Below are positions 1-9,055 of a stretch of 33,499 nt of DNA, in pieces. The notes beneath the pieces are model-generated. The model made no database searches. It saw only the letters and a program-made list of their open reading frames with translations, and was not told the DNA's origin. The stretch lies in the NCBI GenBank assembly GCA_001730095.1, contig MDLF01000106.1:1-33499 (forward strand), in the 5' to 3' direction. The first letter of the stretch is position 1. Each line of letters opens with the position of its first letter. A program made the translations under genes and the position numbers. The stretch is from Rhodobacteraceae bacterium (ex Bugula neritina AB1). GTDB taxonomy: Bacteria > Pseudomonadota > Alphaproteobacteria > Rhodobacterales > Rhodobacteraceae.

Positions 1-1
1 A

Positions 2-1446
<1,445 letters not shown>

Positions 1447-1460
1447 GGCGGATCCCGGGC

Positions 1461-2027
1461 TCAGACTGCAAACAGATGCAGATGCATCAGGCTGAGATCA
1501 AAGCCCTGGCTGGGCAGGAACAGCACCAGCTCGCGCCAGGGTGCGCTGAGCGGCAGCTCCGGTTGGCTGTCGAGATAGAGCGCATCCAGGTGGCTGTGGG
1601 CGCGCTCCGATGCCAGGATGTGGCGGTCAAAGAAGCAGTCGCTGAAGCCGCCGTCCTCAAGCCCGGAGCGCAGGCAGGCGCGCAGTATCTGCGGTTCCGG
1701 CGCAGCGGTGCGGCAGGCAAAGCCGAGATAGGCCAGATCCTGCAGCGGCGGCAGCTCCAGCGCCAGATGCAGCCCGAACCAGCTGCCTTGGCCTGCCGGT
1801 GCCGTGTGGAGATCGAGGAAAGCGCCGGCGGCAGAGCTGTAGCGCCCCGCCATCTGCAGCGCCGGATCCGCATTGAGGAAGATCCCCGGCGCCAGGTCTG
1901 TGCGCGCAGGCGTCAGGTCTCCCTCCCGGCGGTCGGCGGCAAAACCGGCCAGGCCGGGGCACAGGGCCGGGCTGGGGGGCTGAGCCGGGCCGGGGACCTG
2001 GGACGGTGTGGCTGTTTCAGCAGTCAC
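1461..2027 (-). CDS. Small protein of unknown function (paralogue of the 7146-7685 product)
   Basis: A 188-residue protein that I do not recognise. The first 45 or so residues are proline/alanine rich and probably disordered; the rest alternates short hydrophobic strands (WFGLHLALEL, LVLFLPSQGFDLSLM), suggesting a beta-sandwich. It starts with GTG at 2027, overlapping the stop of the upstream sulfotransferase (GTGA at 2024-2027), so translation is probably coupled. By hand its C-terminal 130 residues align with the protein at 7146-7685: a (Y)(L/V)G strand, an L..(D/E)GGF.D turn and a final hydrophobic strand line up. There is no signal peptide or catalytic motif. Sitting between a sulfotransferase and a GT2, it might bind or present glycan, but that is only inference from position. 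Confidence 0.72.
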   Translation of the reverse strand: MTAETATPSQVPGPAQPPSPALCPGLAGFAADRREGDLTPARTDLAPGIFLNADPALQMAGRYSSAAGAFLDLHTAPAGQGSWFGLHLALELPPLQDLAYLGFACRTAAPEPQILRACLRSGLEDGGFSDCFFDRHILASERAHSHLDALYLDSQPELPLSAPWRELVLFLPSQGFDLSLMHLHLFAV

Positions 2028-2761
2028 GGGTGGTCCTCCGTGCTGTTCCGAAGCGGCGGCGGCATCAGCAGGCAGAGCTGCTTGTAGGCGCTCCAGTCCG
2101 CATCGCGCGCCACTGCGGCGCGGATGTCGTCGCGGCGCGGCACCAGCTTGGTGTTAAGGCTGGTGAATTTCTCTGCAAAAGGCGCCAGCGCCTCCGGTTC
2201 CAGATTGCTCAGCCCCAGCCGGGTGAACAATGCATTGATGGCACGGGTGCTGGCATAGATCTCCTCGTATTGCACAAACAGGAACTGCTGCAGCTGCGCC
2301 TCTGTCAGCGCGGCGATACGGGCAACGCTGTCGTTCCAGGCTGCCAGCCCGGCGCGCCAGTCCAGGGTCCAGCTGTCCTTGGGATCCTGGAACCGCGCCT
2401 CGTAGCTTTCTGCAACCGACAGCGGGTTGCGCAGGATGTAGATATGGCGGGCCTTGGGGAACTCTGCCAGCACATGATCCAGATGCCGGAACATCGGCGG
2501 GTATTTATCCCCGACATAGGCTGCATTTTTGAACCGCTGCCGCCGCCGGGGCAGGAACAGGCCGCCGTGTTCATGAGTGTCATCCGCGCGCACATCCAGG
2601 AACCGGTCCTGTTCGAAATGGGCGCGTCTGATCGTGTTTTGCCGGAACTTTTTGAAATAGCGTTCCTGGCCGATCAGGATGTGATTGTGCTGGTTCAGGA
2701 TATTGACCAGGGCGCTGGTGCCGGCCCGGGCGGTTCCTGACAGAAAGAGATGCTGCGGCAT
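2024..2761 (-). CDS. PAPS-dependent sulfotransferase family protein
   Basis: A 245-residue P-loop sulfotransferase, predicted to transfer sulfate from PAPS to a hydroxyl group, here plausibly on a sugar. The PAPS 5'-phosphosulfate loop is the N-terminal FLSGTARAGTSALVN (residues 6-20), and the 3'-phosphate site is the stretch IYILRNPLSVAESY (107-120), where Arg and Ser would contact PAPS. The YVGDKYP segment (82-88) sits where family members have a conserved strand. Length is typical for compact bacterial members. It lies downstream of the ATP-grasp gene (22 bp) and overlaps the next gene by 4 nt. It is one of three sulfotransferase-like genes in the window and only distantly like the other two. 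The substrate is unknown; a protein or small-molecule acceptor is not excluded. Confidence 0.85.
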   Translation of the reverse strand: MPQHLFLSGTARAGTSALVNILNQHNHILIGQERYFKKFRQNTIRRAHFEQDRFLDVRADDTHEHGGLFLPRRRQRFKNAAYVGDKYPPMFRHLDHVLAEFPKARHIYILRNPLSVAESYEARFQDPKDSWTLDWRAGLAAWNDSVARIAALTEAQLQQFLFVQYEEIYASTRAINALFTRLGLSNLEPEALAPFAEKFTSLNTKLVPRRDDIRAAVARDADWSAYKQLCLLMPPPLRNSTEDHP

Positions 2762-2783
2762 GGCCTGGAAGCTCCGGTCGGGG

Positions 2784-3590
2784 TCAGAACGGGTCGGGGT
2801 AGCGGTCCATCAGATCACACAGCACATTGCTGCCGATCCGGGTGAACTGCAGCCCGGCATTGGGGTAAGAGGTGAATTCGCCGAACACCACCCGCTGGGC
2901 GGTGATATAGAAATCCAGCCGCATGAAGCAGTTGATGTCGCGGGCGATGCGGGCGGAGAGCGCAAGGAGCTCTTCGAAATGGGCCGGTTCGGGGATCACC
3001 TCTGCCAGTTTGTTCTCACGCTGGAAATGGTCATAGGCGATCCAGTCCTGGCTGTAATAGCGGTGGCTCCAGTCGGCCTTGGGGCCCTGGCGGTTGACCA
3101 CCTGGATCACCCAGGGCCGGCCGCCCGCCACATAGACCTTGAAGTCGCGCGGCACAGTGAAGGCGGGGTCGAAGTCCTGGATGAACTCCTCGGCGATCAC
3201 CTTGCTGCCGGGCTTGAAGAAACTTCCCGCCGCATAGCGCTGGCGGGTGTATCCGGCGCGCTCTGCCAGCGGCACGTGATCGCCGGTGAACACCTCCCGT
3301 TCGCCGTCCAGCAAAAGCACACCGTCATTGTTGGCGGCATTGTTGGGTTTGATCACCACCCGCTTTGGCAGGGCGGTGAAATCCAGCGCCTCCAGCCCGT
3401 CGGCCTCGGCAAAGCGTTCGGGCAGCGGCAGGTCCATGCGGCGGGCGTAGTTGAACATCGAAGTCTTGTTGACCAGGCCTGCGATATATTTGCGCCGCTG
3501 CTGCCGTTTGGGGTCGTCATGCGGGTCCGCGCCCTTGTACCAGCAAGCCAGGCGCGCATCCATGCGGCGTTTGAAATCAGTGTTCGGCAT
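2784..3590 (-). CDS. TupA-like ATP-grasp ligase
   Basis: A 268-residue ATP-grasp protein resembling the TupA-like family, named after a teichuronopeptide biosynthesis protein and found in surface-polymer clusters. Such enzymes use ATP to activate a carboxylate and join it to an amine. Visible features: VVIKPNNAANNDGV (78-91), with the ATP-binding Lys81 and a glycine/asparagine loop; VIAEEFI (131-137), the hinge that contacts adenine; PRDFKVYVAGG (147-157); and FMRLDFYIT (222-230) plus FGEFTSYPNAG (236-246), the metal-binding acidic residues at the C-terminus. A strong GAGGGAG ribosome site precedes the ATG. It sits between the tri-modular glycosyltransferase and a sulfotransferase, suggesting that it attaches an amino acid or amine to a uronic-acid sugar. 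The exact substrates are unknown. Confidence 0.85.
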   Translation of the reverse strand: MPNTDFKRRMDARLACWYKGADPHDDPKRQQRRKYIAGLVNKTSMFNYARRMDLPLPERFAEADGLEALDFTALPKRVVIKPNNAANNDGVLLLDGEREVFTGDHVPLAERAGYTRQRYAAGSFFKPGSKVIAEEFIQDFDPAFTVPRDFKVYVAGGRPWVIQVVNRQGPKADWSHRYYSQDWIAYDHFQRENKLAEVIPEPAHFEELLALSARIARDINCFMRLDFYITAQRVVFGEFTSYPNAGLQFTRIGSNVLCDLMDRYPDPF

Positions 3591-3644
3591 CGGCGCTCCC
3601 TCTTGGTTGCGGGCGGGCAGAGATCATGGCGGCAGTCATGACTG

Positions 3645-6600
3645 TCATGGCAGGCAGCTTTCAACCGCATCCGTCACGGCTCCGGCGATCCGGCGGCGCT
3701 CATGGGCGATGGCCTCCAGGTTGCTGAACCGCGCCTGCAGCTGATGGGCGGTCTCCAGCCAGGCCTCGGCGCAGGCCCAGTCCGGAGAGAAGGCGGTGAT
3801 CCGCGCGGCGGCTTCTGCGGCGTCCAGCCCGAAAGTGTTGATCATCGCCGCCTCGGGCACCAGTTCATGCACCCTGTGGCCGGGGCCTGCGTAATAGACC
3901 GGCATGCCGCCGGCCAGGAAAGCGTCGAACAGCTTTTCCGAGATATAGGCATGCTGGTGGGTGTTTTCATAGGCCGCTATCACCCGGCTGCGCATGTCCA
4001 GCGCCGCCAGTTTGTCCAGGTGCCAGTCGGCCAGCGCCTGGCGTTTGGCGCCGGGGCGCCAGCCGCGGCCTTCGCGCAAGCTGCCGGGCAGCTCTGTGAG
4101 CCGTGCCACATCGGTGCGGTAGACGCTCAGGCCTTCGACCTGCTGCTCTGGCCAGACCCGGGAATAGGCGGCGGTGTCGCGCACTTCGGCATAAAAGGCG
4201 GCTGGCACCGGGGCCGCGCGCCAGTGCTGCAGCAGTGCTGCCGGGCTGAGCCGGGCATGGCGCGCCAGCCCCAGGGCATAGCGGGCCGCAAAGCCGGTGC
4301 GGGTGAGCAGGAAATAGGGGATGGTTTCGAAATCGAAGATGGCGGAGTTGCTGTGGTTGAACACATGGTAGTCCAGCACTGGCCCGCCGGCCTCCATCTG
4401 CTGATGTCGGGACATCAGATCATTGTTCCAGATGCTGTCCCACAGCGGTTCTTCGGACAGAACCGCCAGTTGCAGGTCCGGGTTCTGCTGCTGCGCAGCC
4501 TGCAGCGCCGGAGCCATCTCGCGCAGGTCGGCGCTGAAGCCGGTCAGCATGATGTCGGCGTCCTGCAGGTTTTCTGCCAGGGTGATGCGGTCCCGGACCA
4601 AAGACTGGAATGGTGCATAGGCCAGCGGGGTGCGGTTGGCGTGTTTGCCGGTCAGGCAGACACGGACCGGGCCGCGCCGGATCCGGGCCGGGGCGGCGGC
4701 GGGCGCCGGGCACAGGCCGGCCCGGCGCTGCAGCAGCGCTTGGGTGCGGTCCAGCTGTCCGGCCAGAGGATGATCCGCCGCCAGCGCCGCGCGGGCCGCT
4801 GCCTCTGCCGCCTGGGCCAGGGGATCTGCACGGTGGCTGTCCAGCGCTGCAGTGCCGTCCAGCAGCAGGCGGCTGGACAGGCTGCTGAGATAGAGCGCGG
4901 CGGCTGCAGGGCTGCGGGGCTCTGCCTGCGGGCGGGTCAGCCCGGCCTGCAGGCTGCCGAGCAGTTTTGCCTTGTGGACGGGCGGGCGGGCCGCTGCCTC
5001 CAGCATGGACTTTTGCAGGTCGTAGATAAAGCAGTCCGGGCCGTAAAGCGCCCAGAGCTGGCGGCCGCCGTGGCGCAGACGCTCCAGCGCGTCCGGGTCG
5101 GCAGCCAGCGCCGCCAGCCGCTCGGGCAGGGCGCGGATGGCCTCTGGTGTTTCCTCGCAGAACACCGCGCCGGCCTGCCACAGCGCCGGGTTGCCGGGCG
5201 GTGCCCAGCTGTCCGCCAGGATCACCGGCACCGCGCCAAGTCCCAGGCTCTCCCACAGGCGGATCGAATTGGGGCCGGTGCCGGACGGGCAGAGCGAAAA
5301 CACCGAAGCCTTGAGCGAGGCGCGGAATTCCTCGGAGGCGTTGCCGTCGACGAAGCTGCCGCCGTCGCCGCGGTTGCTGTGGTTGTCCGGCGCATGGATC
5401 TGATGGCTGTAGACCACCTTGTTGTAATGCCAGCCGCCGCGCCCGGTGATCTGCCCGCGCGGATCATCCTGCAGCAGATCCAGGATCCAGTTGCGGCTGC
5501 CGGTCAGATAATGCTGGTTGGCGCGGGCGCCAATGAAGGAGAACAGAAGCGGCCGCTCTTCTGAATTGCCGGGCGGTGCAGCGGTCTCTGGCCCGGTGGC
5601 CTGGACCGGATAGAGCGGGAAAGGGTGCAGCCGCAGCCCGTCCGGCTGTGCCGCTGCGGCGTCCGTATGGGTGGCATGGGACCAGAAGATCTCTGTCACT
5701 CCGGCGAGGCGGAGCAGCTCCAGCTCTTCTTTCATTTTGATGTGCTGGCAGACGGTGACCTTGATGGTGTCCTGGGGCACCCGGGCGCAGAAGGCGCGGA
5801 ACTGTGCCAGCTGGGCGGGCAGGTCGGCGGTCTTGCGGTGCAGCTTGTCGATCAGCGTGGCCCAGGGATAGGCCAGATAGGTGATGCCATCGGGCACTGC
5901 GCCGGCCTGTGCCAGTTGGCGGTAAGCGTGCTGCTCGGTGATGGCGGGATATTGCCAGCCGCTGTCATAGGCCAGGATATTGTTCTGGAAGGTGATGGCG
6001 CCTGTCTCTGCTGCCAGTGCCGAGGCCGACGCCGAGGCCTGCGCGCGGCGGGCGCGGGCCAGTTCCCGCGGCGGCTGCGGCGCCAGGTCCGCCAGGCCGG
6101 GGATGGCGTCCGTCAGGATATTGCAATGGCGGGCCAGCGCGGGCAGGGCGTCCTCGCTGCTGATCACCAGGCTGCCCTGTTCCGGGCAGCGGCTGAGGCG
6201 GCGCCAGGCGGGGGAGGTTCCGGCTTTGGCCAGCTCGGCCAAATCCGCCAGCGCGGCGCGGCGGCGGCTGGCAGGCAGCAGGGCTTCCAGCGCCGCGGTT
6301 TCCGGCAGCAGCGGATCGGCGCCGCTGGCGGCAGGTGGTGGCAGCTGGACCAGGCCTGCGTGCTGGCTGAAGTGGCCCCACAGCGCCCAGGCTGCGGTGC
6401 CCGGATCCGGATCCTGCAGGGCCGGATCCAGGGCGGCCTTGTGCCACAGCCAGGGGCGGAAGAAGGTTCCGGCGCAGGGCAGCGCCTCCCAATGGGTGCC
6501 ATCACTGAGCCCGGCCTGCAGGACCGGCTCCGGCAGTGGCGCCGCGCAGGCGCTGCTCAGCCAGGACAGCTGTTCGGGCGCAAACTGCTGCATTGCCTCG

Positions 6601-6968
6601 GCCACGGTCTGCAGGCTGTCCGGCGGCAGGGTGCTGCCGGGCAGCATCCAGCTGAAGACACTGTCTGCGGGGCAAGCTTCGATGGCGGTCGCCAGGCAGC
6701 CGGCCAGGCCGCTGCCGGGACCGGCGGCCGACCCATGGCTGAGAGCGAGCCCGGCACAGCCGACCTGGCGGCGACCGCTGCGCAGCTGCGCTTGCCACCA
6801 GTCCAGCTGCCGCGCCGGGGCTGTGTCATCCTGCTGCCCTGCCCACACTGCATGGCAGTGCAGGCGGAACGGGCCTGTTTGCTCTGCCAGGCTGTGCAGG
6901 GTCCGGTCGAGAGAGCCGCAGCCGTCCAGGCAGGGCAGGATTACGGCAAGGGTGGGCAAGGCAGGCAT
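3645..6968 (-). CDS. Tri-modular glycosyltransferase: GT2-like + exostosin-like (GT47) + GT10 fucosyltransferase-like
   Basis: A very large (1107 aa from ATG at 6968) multi-domain enzyme. An in-frame TTG at 7004 would add 12 residues, but the ATG directly precedes the first beta strand. Numbering here counts from the TTG. (1) Residues 13-240 look like a degenerate GT2 fold: it opens with LAVILPCLDGCGSLDRTL, but the DDG/DxD motifs are weak (WMLPGS in place of a DxD strand). (2) Residues 335-665 match the exostosin family: FSFIGARANQ (488-497), FSLCPSGTGPNSIRLWESLG (569-588) and AVPVILADSWAPP (591-603). (3) Residues 778-1075 match GT10 fucosyltransferases: LSEEPLWDSIW (849-859) and the donor-site signature YENTHQHAYISEKLFDAF (1012-1029) followed by MPVYYAG. 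The fusion heads the minus-strand operon. GDP-fucose for module 3 can come from gmd/fcl/manC nearby. Confidence 0.85.
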   Translation of the reverse strand: MPALPTLAVILPCLDGCGSLDRTLHSLAEQTGPFRLHCHAVWAGQQDDTAPARQLDWWQAQLRSGRRQVGCAGLALSHGSAAGPGSGLAGCLATAIEACPADSVFSWMLPGSTLPPDSLQTVAEAMQQFAPEQLSWLSSACAAPLPEPVLQAGLSDGTHWEALPCAGTFFRPWLWHKAALDPALQDPDPGTAAWALWGHFSQHAGLVQLPPPAASGADPLLPETAALEALLPASRRRAALADLAELAKAGTSPAWRRLSRCPEQGSLVISSEDALPALARHCNILTDAIPGLADLAPQPPRELARARRAQASASASALAAETGAITFQNNILAYDSGWQYPAITEQHAYRQLAQAGAVPDGITYLAYPWATLIDKLHRKTADLPAQLAQFRAFCARVPQDTIKVTVCQHIKMKEELELLRLAGVTEIFWSHATHTDAAAAQPDGLRLHPFPLYPVQATGPETAAPPGNSEERPLLFSFIGARANQHYLTGSRNWILDLLQDDPRGQITGRGGWHYNKVVYSHQIHAPDNHSNRGDGGSFVDGNASEEFRASLKASVFSLCPSGTGPNSIRLWESLGLGAVPVILADSWAPPGNPALWQAGAVFCEETPEAIRALPERLAALAADPDALERLRHGGRQLWALYGPDCFIYDLQKSMLEAAARPPVHKAKLLGSLQAGLTRPQAEPRSPAAAALYLSSLSSRLLLDGTAALDSHRADPLAQAAEAAARAALAADHPLAGQLDRTQALLQRRAGLCPAPAAAPARIRRGPVRVCLTGKHANRTPLAYAPFQSLVRDRITLAENLQDADIMLTGFSADLREMAPALQAAQQQNPDLQLAVLSEEPLWDSIWNNDLMSRHQQMEAGGPVLDYHVFNHSNSAIFDFETIPYFLLTRTGFAARYALGLARHARLSPAALLQHWRAAPVPAAFYAEVRDTAAYSRVWPEQQVEGLSVYRTDVARLTELPGSLREGRGWRPGAKRQALADWHLDKLAALDMRSRVIAAYENTHQHAYISEKLFDAFLAGGMPVYYAGPGHRVHELVPEAAMINTFGLDAAEAAARITAFSPDWACAEAWLETAHQLQARFSNLEAIAHERRRIAGAVTDAVESCLP

Positions 6969-7145
6969 TCGGGAAATCCGTCCAGGCTGGCATTCGCCGC
7001 GCAACCGCGGCGGCAGTACCGCCTGTAGCAGCCTGTTCCGCAGTTCTCAACCGGGGCTGGATGCGGGAGCGGCCGCGGGTCGGCTTGCATCCACCTGCAT
7101 TTTCCGGGAAGCTGGCCGCCGCATATTGAGATAAGGACCTGCCCC

Positions 7146-7685
7146 GTGACCCTTTCGGATTCCCCTGCCGCGCTGTCTGCGCTGGCTTCGCTGCGTGATC
7201 AGATTGCCGCCCTGGCAGAGGGAGAGGCGCAGGAGGTCCTGGCCGGGCATCTGGATCTGGGTGACGGGCTGTGGCTGTCCTGCGATCCGGCTGGCCGGAC
7301 CCGGATGAAGCTGGGCCGCAGCGGCGGCGGGATGGCATTTGAGGTCGCCGAAGGGGACAGCGGCGGCTGGGCCTGCCTGGGGATGCGGATGCAGGCAGAG
7401 GAGCTGAAGCAGGCGCGCTATGTGGGGCTGCGTCTGGCGCTGCACAGCAGCGGGGTGATCTCCTGTCGGCTGGCGTTGCGGTTCTTCCTGCCCGAGGGCG
7501 GCTTTCGCGACATCCAAACGCCGGCGCCGGACTTGCTGCCGCCAGGCCGACGGGAAGTGCTGCTGCATGTGCCCTCGGACCCGGAGCTGGCGGCCAGGGC
7601 CGGAGCCTGCGAGCTGAATCTGTTTGTTCTGGATGACAGGCTGCAGGCCGACGGCCTGCAGATCGAGCCGCTGCTGATGCTGTAA
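7146..7685 (+). CDS. Small protein of unknown function (paralogue of the 1461-2027 product)
   Basis: A 179-residue protein of unrecognised family. The start is GTG at 7146 with an AAGGA ribosome site 8 nt upstream. It has no signal peptide or membrane helix. After a short helical N-terminus (residues 1-35) the chain is a series of beta strands: GLWLSCDP, WACLGMRMQ, YVGLRLALHSS, CRLALRFFLPEGGFRDI, REVLLHVPS, ACELNLFVLDD. It aligns by eye with the product at 1461-2027, notably at the GGF.D turn and the final strand, so the two form a local family. It is divergent from the tri-modular glycosyltransferase (140 bp between starts) and convergent with the GT10 gene. A glycan-binding or chaperone-like role fits the neighbourhood, but nothing in the sequence proves it. 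Confidence 0.75.
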   Translation: MTLSDSPAALSALASLRDQIAALAEGEAQEVLAGHLDLGDGLWLSCDPAGRTRMKLGRSGGGMAFEVAEGDSGGWACLGMRMQAEELKQARYVGLRLALHSSGVISCRLALRFFLPEGGFRDIQTPAPDLLPPGRREVLLHVPSDPELAARAGACELNLFVLDDRLQADGLQIEPLLML

Positions 7686-7698
7686 GACTGTGCCCGGG

Positions 7699-7726
7699 CT
7701 GCCGCCGCCCCCCGGTTAGGCGGCAG
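7699..7726. terminator. Possible two-way terminator hairpin
   Basis: The arms CTGCCGCC (7699-7706) and GGCGGCAG (7719-7726) are perfectly complementary around a 12-nt loop. The site lies just after the plus-strand unknown gene and overlaps the last codons of the convergent GT10 gene. There is no T-run on either side, so intrinsic termination is uncertain. Confidence 0.35.
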
Positions 7727-8795
7727 AGAGATCCGGCCAGGCAGTATGGCCCTGATCCAGAATGCTGCGGAATTCTGCCAGCAGCGCCGCCTGCAGGCGT
7801 GCCCGTTCCCGCAGCCAGTTGCGCGGATTGCCCAAAAGCGCCGACAGTGCCTGCTGGGCGCAGGCATAGGCTTCGCAGGTGCGCTCCAGCCAGGCAGCAT
7901 TGCCCCAGTCCAGCCCGTCGAGCCGGGCCGCTGCCTGGGCGGCAGAGAGCCCGTGCAGGTTGAGCCAGCTGTCCGCTGTCAGCCCCAGATCATGAATCCG
8001 GTGGCGCGGGCTGGCGGTATAGGCAGGGAGCGCGCCGCAGGCGAAGGCGTCGAACAGTTTCTCGGTGATGTAATTGGGTTGGTGGGTGTTCTCAATGGCG
8101 CCGATCGCCCGGGCGTGCCCGTCCAGCAGGGCGAGCTTGTCCAGATGCCAGTCGGCCAGCTGGCCGCGCGCCGGGCGCTCTGGCTGCCAGCTGCGGCCCA
8201 GCCGCTCGACGCGGCCCCGGCGGCAGGTTTCGGCGATCTGGGTGCGCCAGTGGCACAGGCCGACGGTATCGCCTTCGGGCCAGCGCAGCGAATGATGCGC
8301 ACCCTCCCGCCGTTCGAACAGAAAAGCCAGATCGCTGCGCCGCTGCAGGAAGGCGCGGCGCCAGCCGGCCGGGGTCTGGCGGGCATTGCGGGCGAATTTG
8401 GCCGCATAGGCATTGGCGAAACGGTGATTCGTCAAAAGGTAGTAGGGGATCCGTTCAAAGCGGAAGACGGCGCTGCTGTGATGGGTCAGCTGATGTACCG
8501 GCAGTCGCCCCCAGGGACTGTCCGCCAGACGGTGGCGGGCCAGCGGCTGGCGGCCCCACAGCGTGTCCCAGAACGGCTCTTCAGAGAGCAGCACGATGGG
8601 GCGGCGGCGCTGGCGCCAGTCCTCCACCAGTTCCCGGGGCGCGTTTTCGATGTCCAGGATATGGGAGAAAACATACAGATCGGCGCTGTCGGGGGTCGCA
8701 GCCTCCTCGATATGGCTGTCAAACAGCGGCGCCAGCGCCGGATAGCTGAGCGGAGAACGGCGGATATGCGCGCCGGCTTTGAAGATCCGTATCAT
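7716..8795 (-). CDS. GT10 (alpha-1,3-fucosyltransferase-like) glycosyltransferase
   Basis: A 359-residue single-domain GT10-type enzyme. The frame is open for 80 codons upstream of 8795, but ATG 8795 (MIRIFKAG) is preferred, because the upstream stretch is proline/arginine-rich noise and the paralogous module begins at the same strand. The donor-site signature is IENTHQPNYITEKLFDAF (234-251) followed by a CGALPAY strand; an earlier conserved block is LLSEEPFWDTLW (69-80), with IPYYLLT at 116-122. Both blocks, and the segment ADWHLDKLA, recur almost word for word in the C-terminal module of the 3645-6968 protein, so the two arose by duplication. The family uses GDP-fucose, which gmd/fcl/manC at 11879-16368 could supply. 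It is predicted to be cytoplasmic; the acceptor is unknown. Confidence 0.86.
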   Translation of the reverse strand: MIRIFKAGAHIRRSPLSYPALAPLFDSHIEEAATPDSADLYVFSHILDIENAPRELVEDWRQRRRPIVLLSEEPFWDTLWGRQPLARHRLADSPWGRLPVHQLTHHSSAVFRFERIPYYLLTNHRFANAYAAKFARNARQTPAGWRRAFLQRRSDLAFLFERREGAHHSLRWPEGDTVGLCHWRTQIAETCRRGRVERLGRSWQPERPARGQLADWHLDKLALLDGHARAIGAIENTHQPNYITEKLFDAFACGALPAYTASPRHRIHDLGLTADSWLNLHGLSAAQAAARLDGLDWGNAAWLERTCEAYACAQQALSALLGNPRNWLRERARLQAALLAEFRSILDQGHTAWPDLSAA

Positions 8796-8977
8796 GTGCT
8801 GCGTCTGCCTGGGGCCGCAATAGGGCGGTTGCTGCATCTGCCCATAGCAGCCTGGCGCCGGGATGTCCTCCCCTAATGGGGACCAATGGGGCTGTGCCTT
8901 GGGGCGGGCTGCACGACAGGCCGGGTGCTGTCTTGCTATTGGGCGGTGCGCGCACGTAAAAGGTTGCCGGTGCGGAT

Positions 8978-8994
8978 GGCGCCTGACAGGCGCC
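8978..8994. promoter_or_regulatory. Perfect hairpin in the divergent intergenic region
   Basis: GGCGCCT (8978-8984), loop GAC, AGGCGCC (8988-8994): a compact perfect stem 61 bp before the ATG at 9056. It lies in the 260-bp gap between the divergent GT10 and coiled-coil genes, where at least one promoter is expected. Whether it acts as a leader RNA hairpin or an operator cannot be told from sequence. Confidence 0.3.
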
Positions 8995-9055
8995 GTTGCG
9001 GACAGTAAGTTGCAAAGATGCCGGTGCAGCGGCAAGACGGTTGAGGAACCATCAT

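Noticed and set aside
3702-5564. Plus-strand open frame of 620 codons inside the tri-modular glycosyltransferase
   Set aside because: High-GC shadow frame with no recognisable motif; the opposite strand holds clear exostosin and GT10 signatures.
8796-9035. An 80-residue N-terminal extension of the GT10 enzyme
   Set aside because: The extension has random Pro/Arg/His composition and is absent from the paralogous module; ATG 8795 fits the start of the fold.
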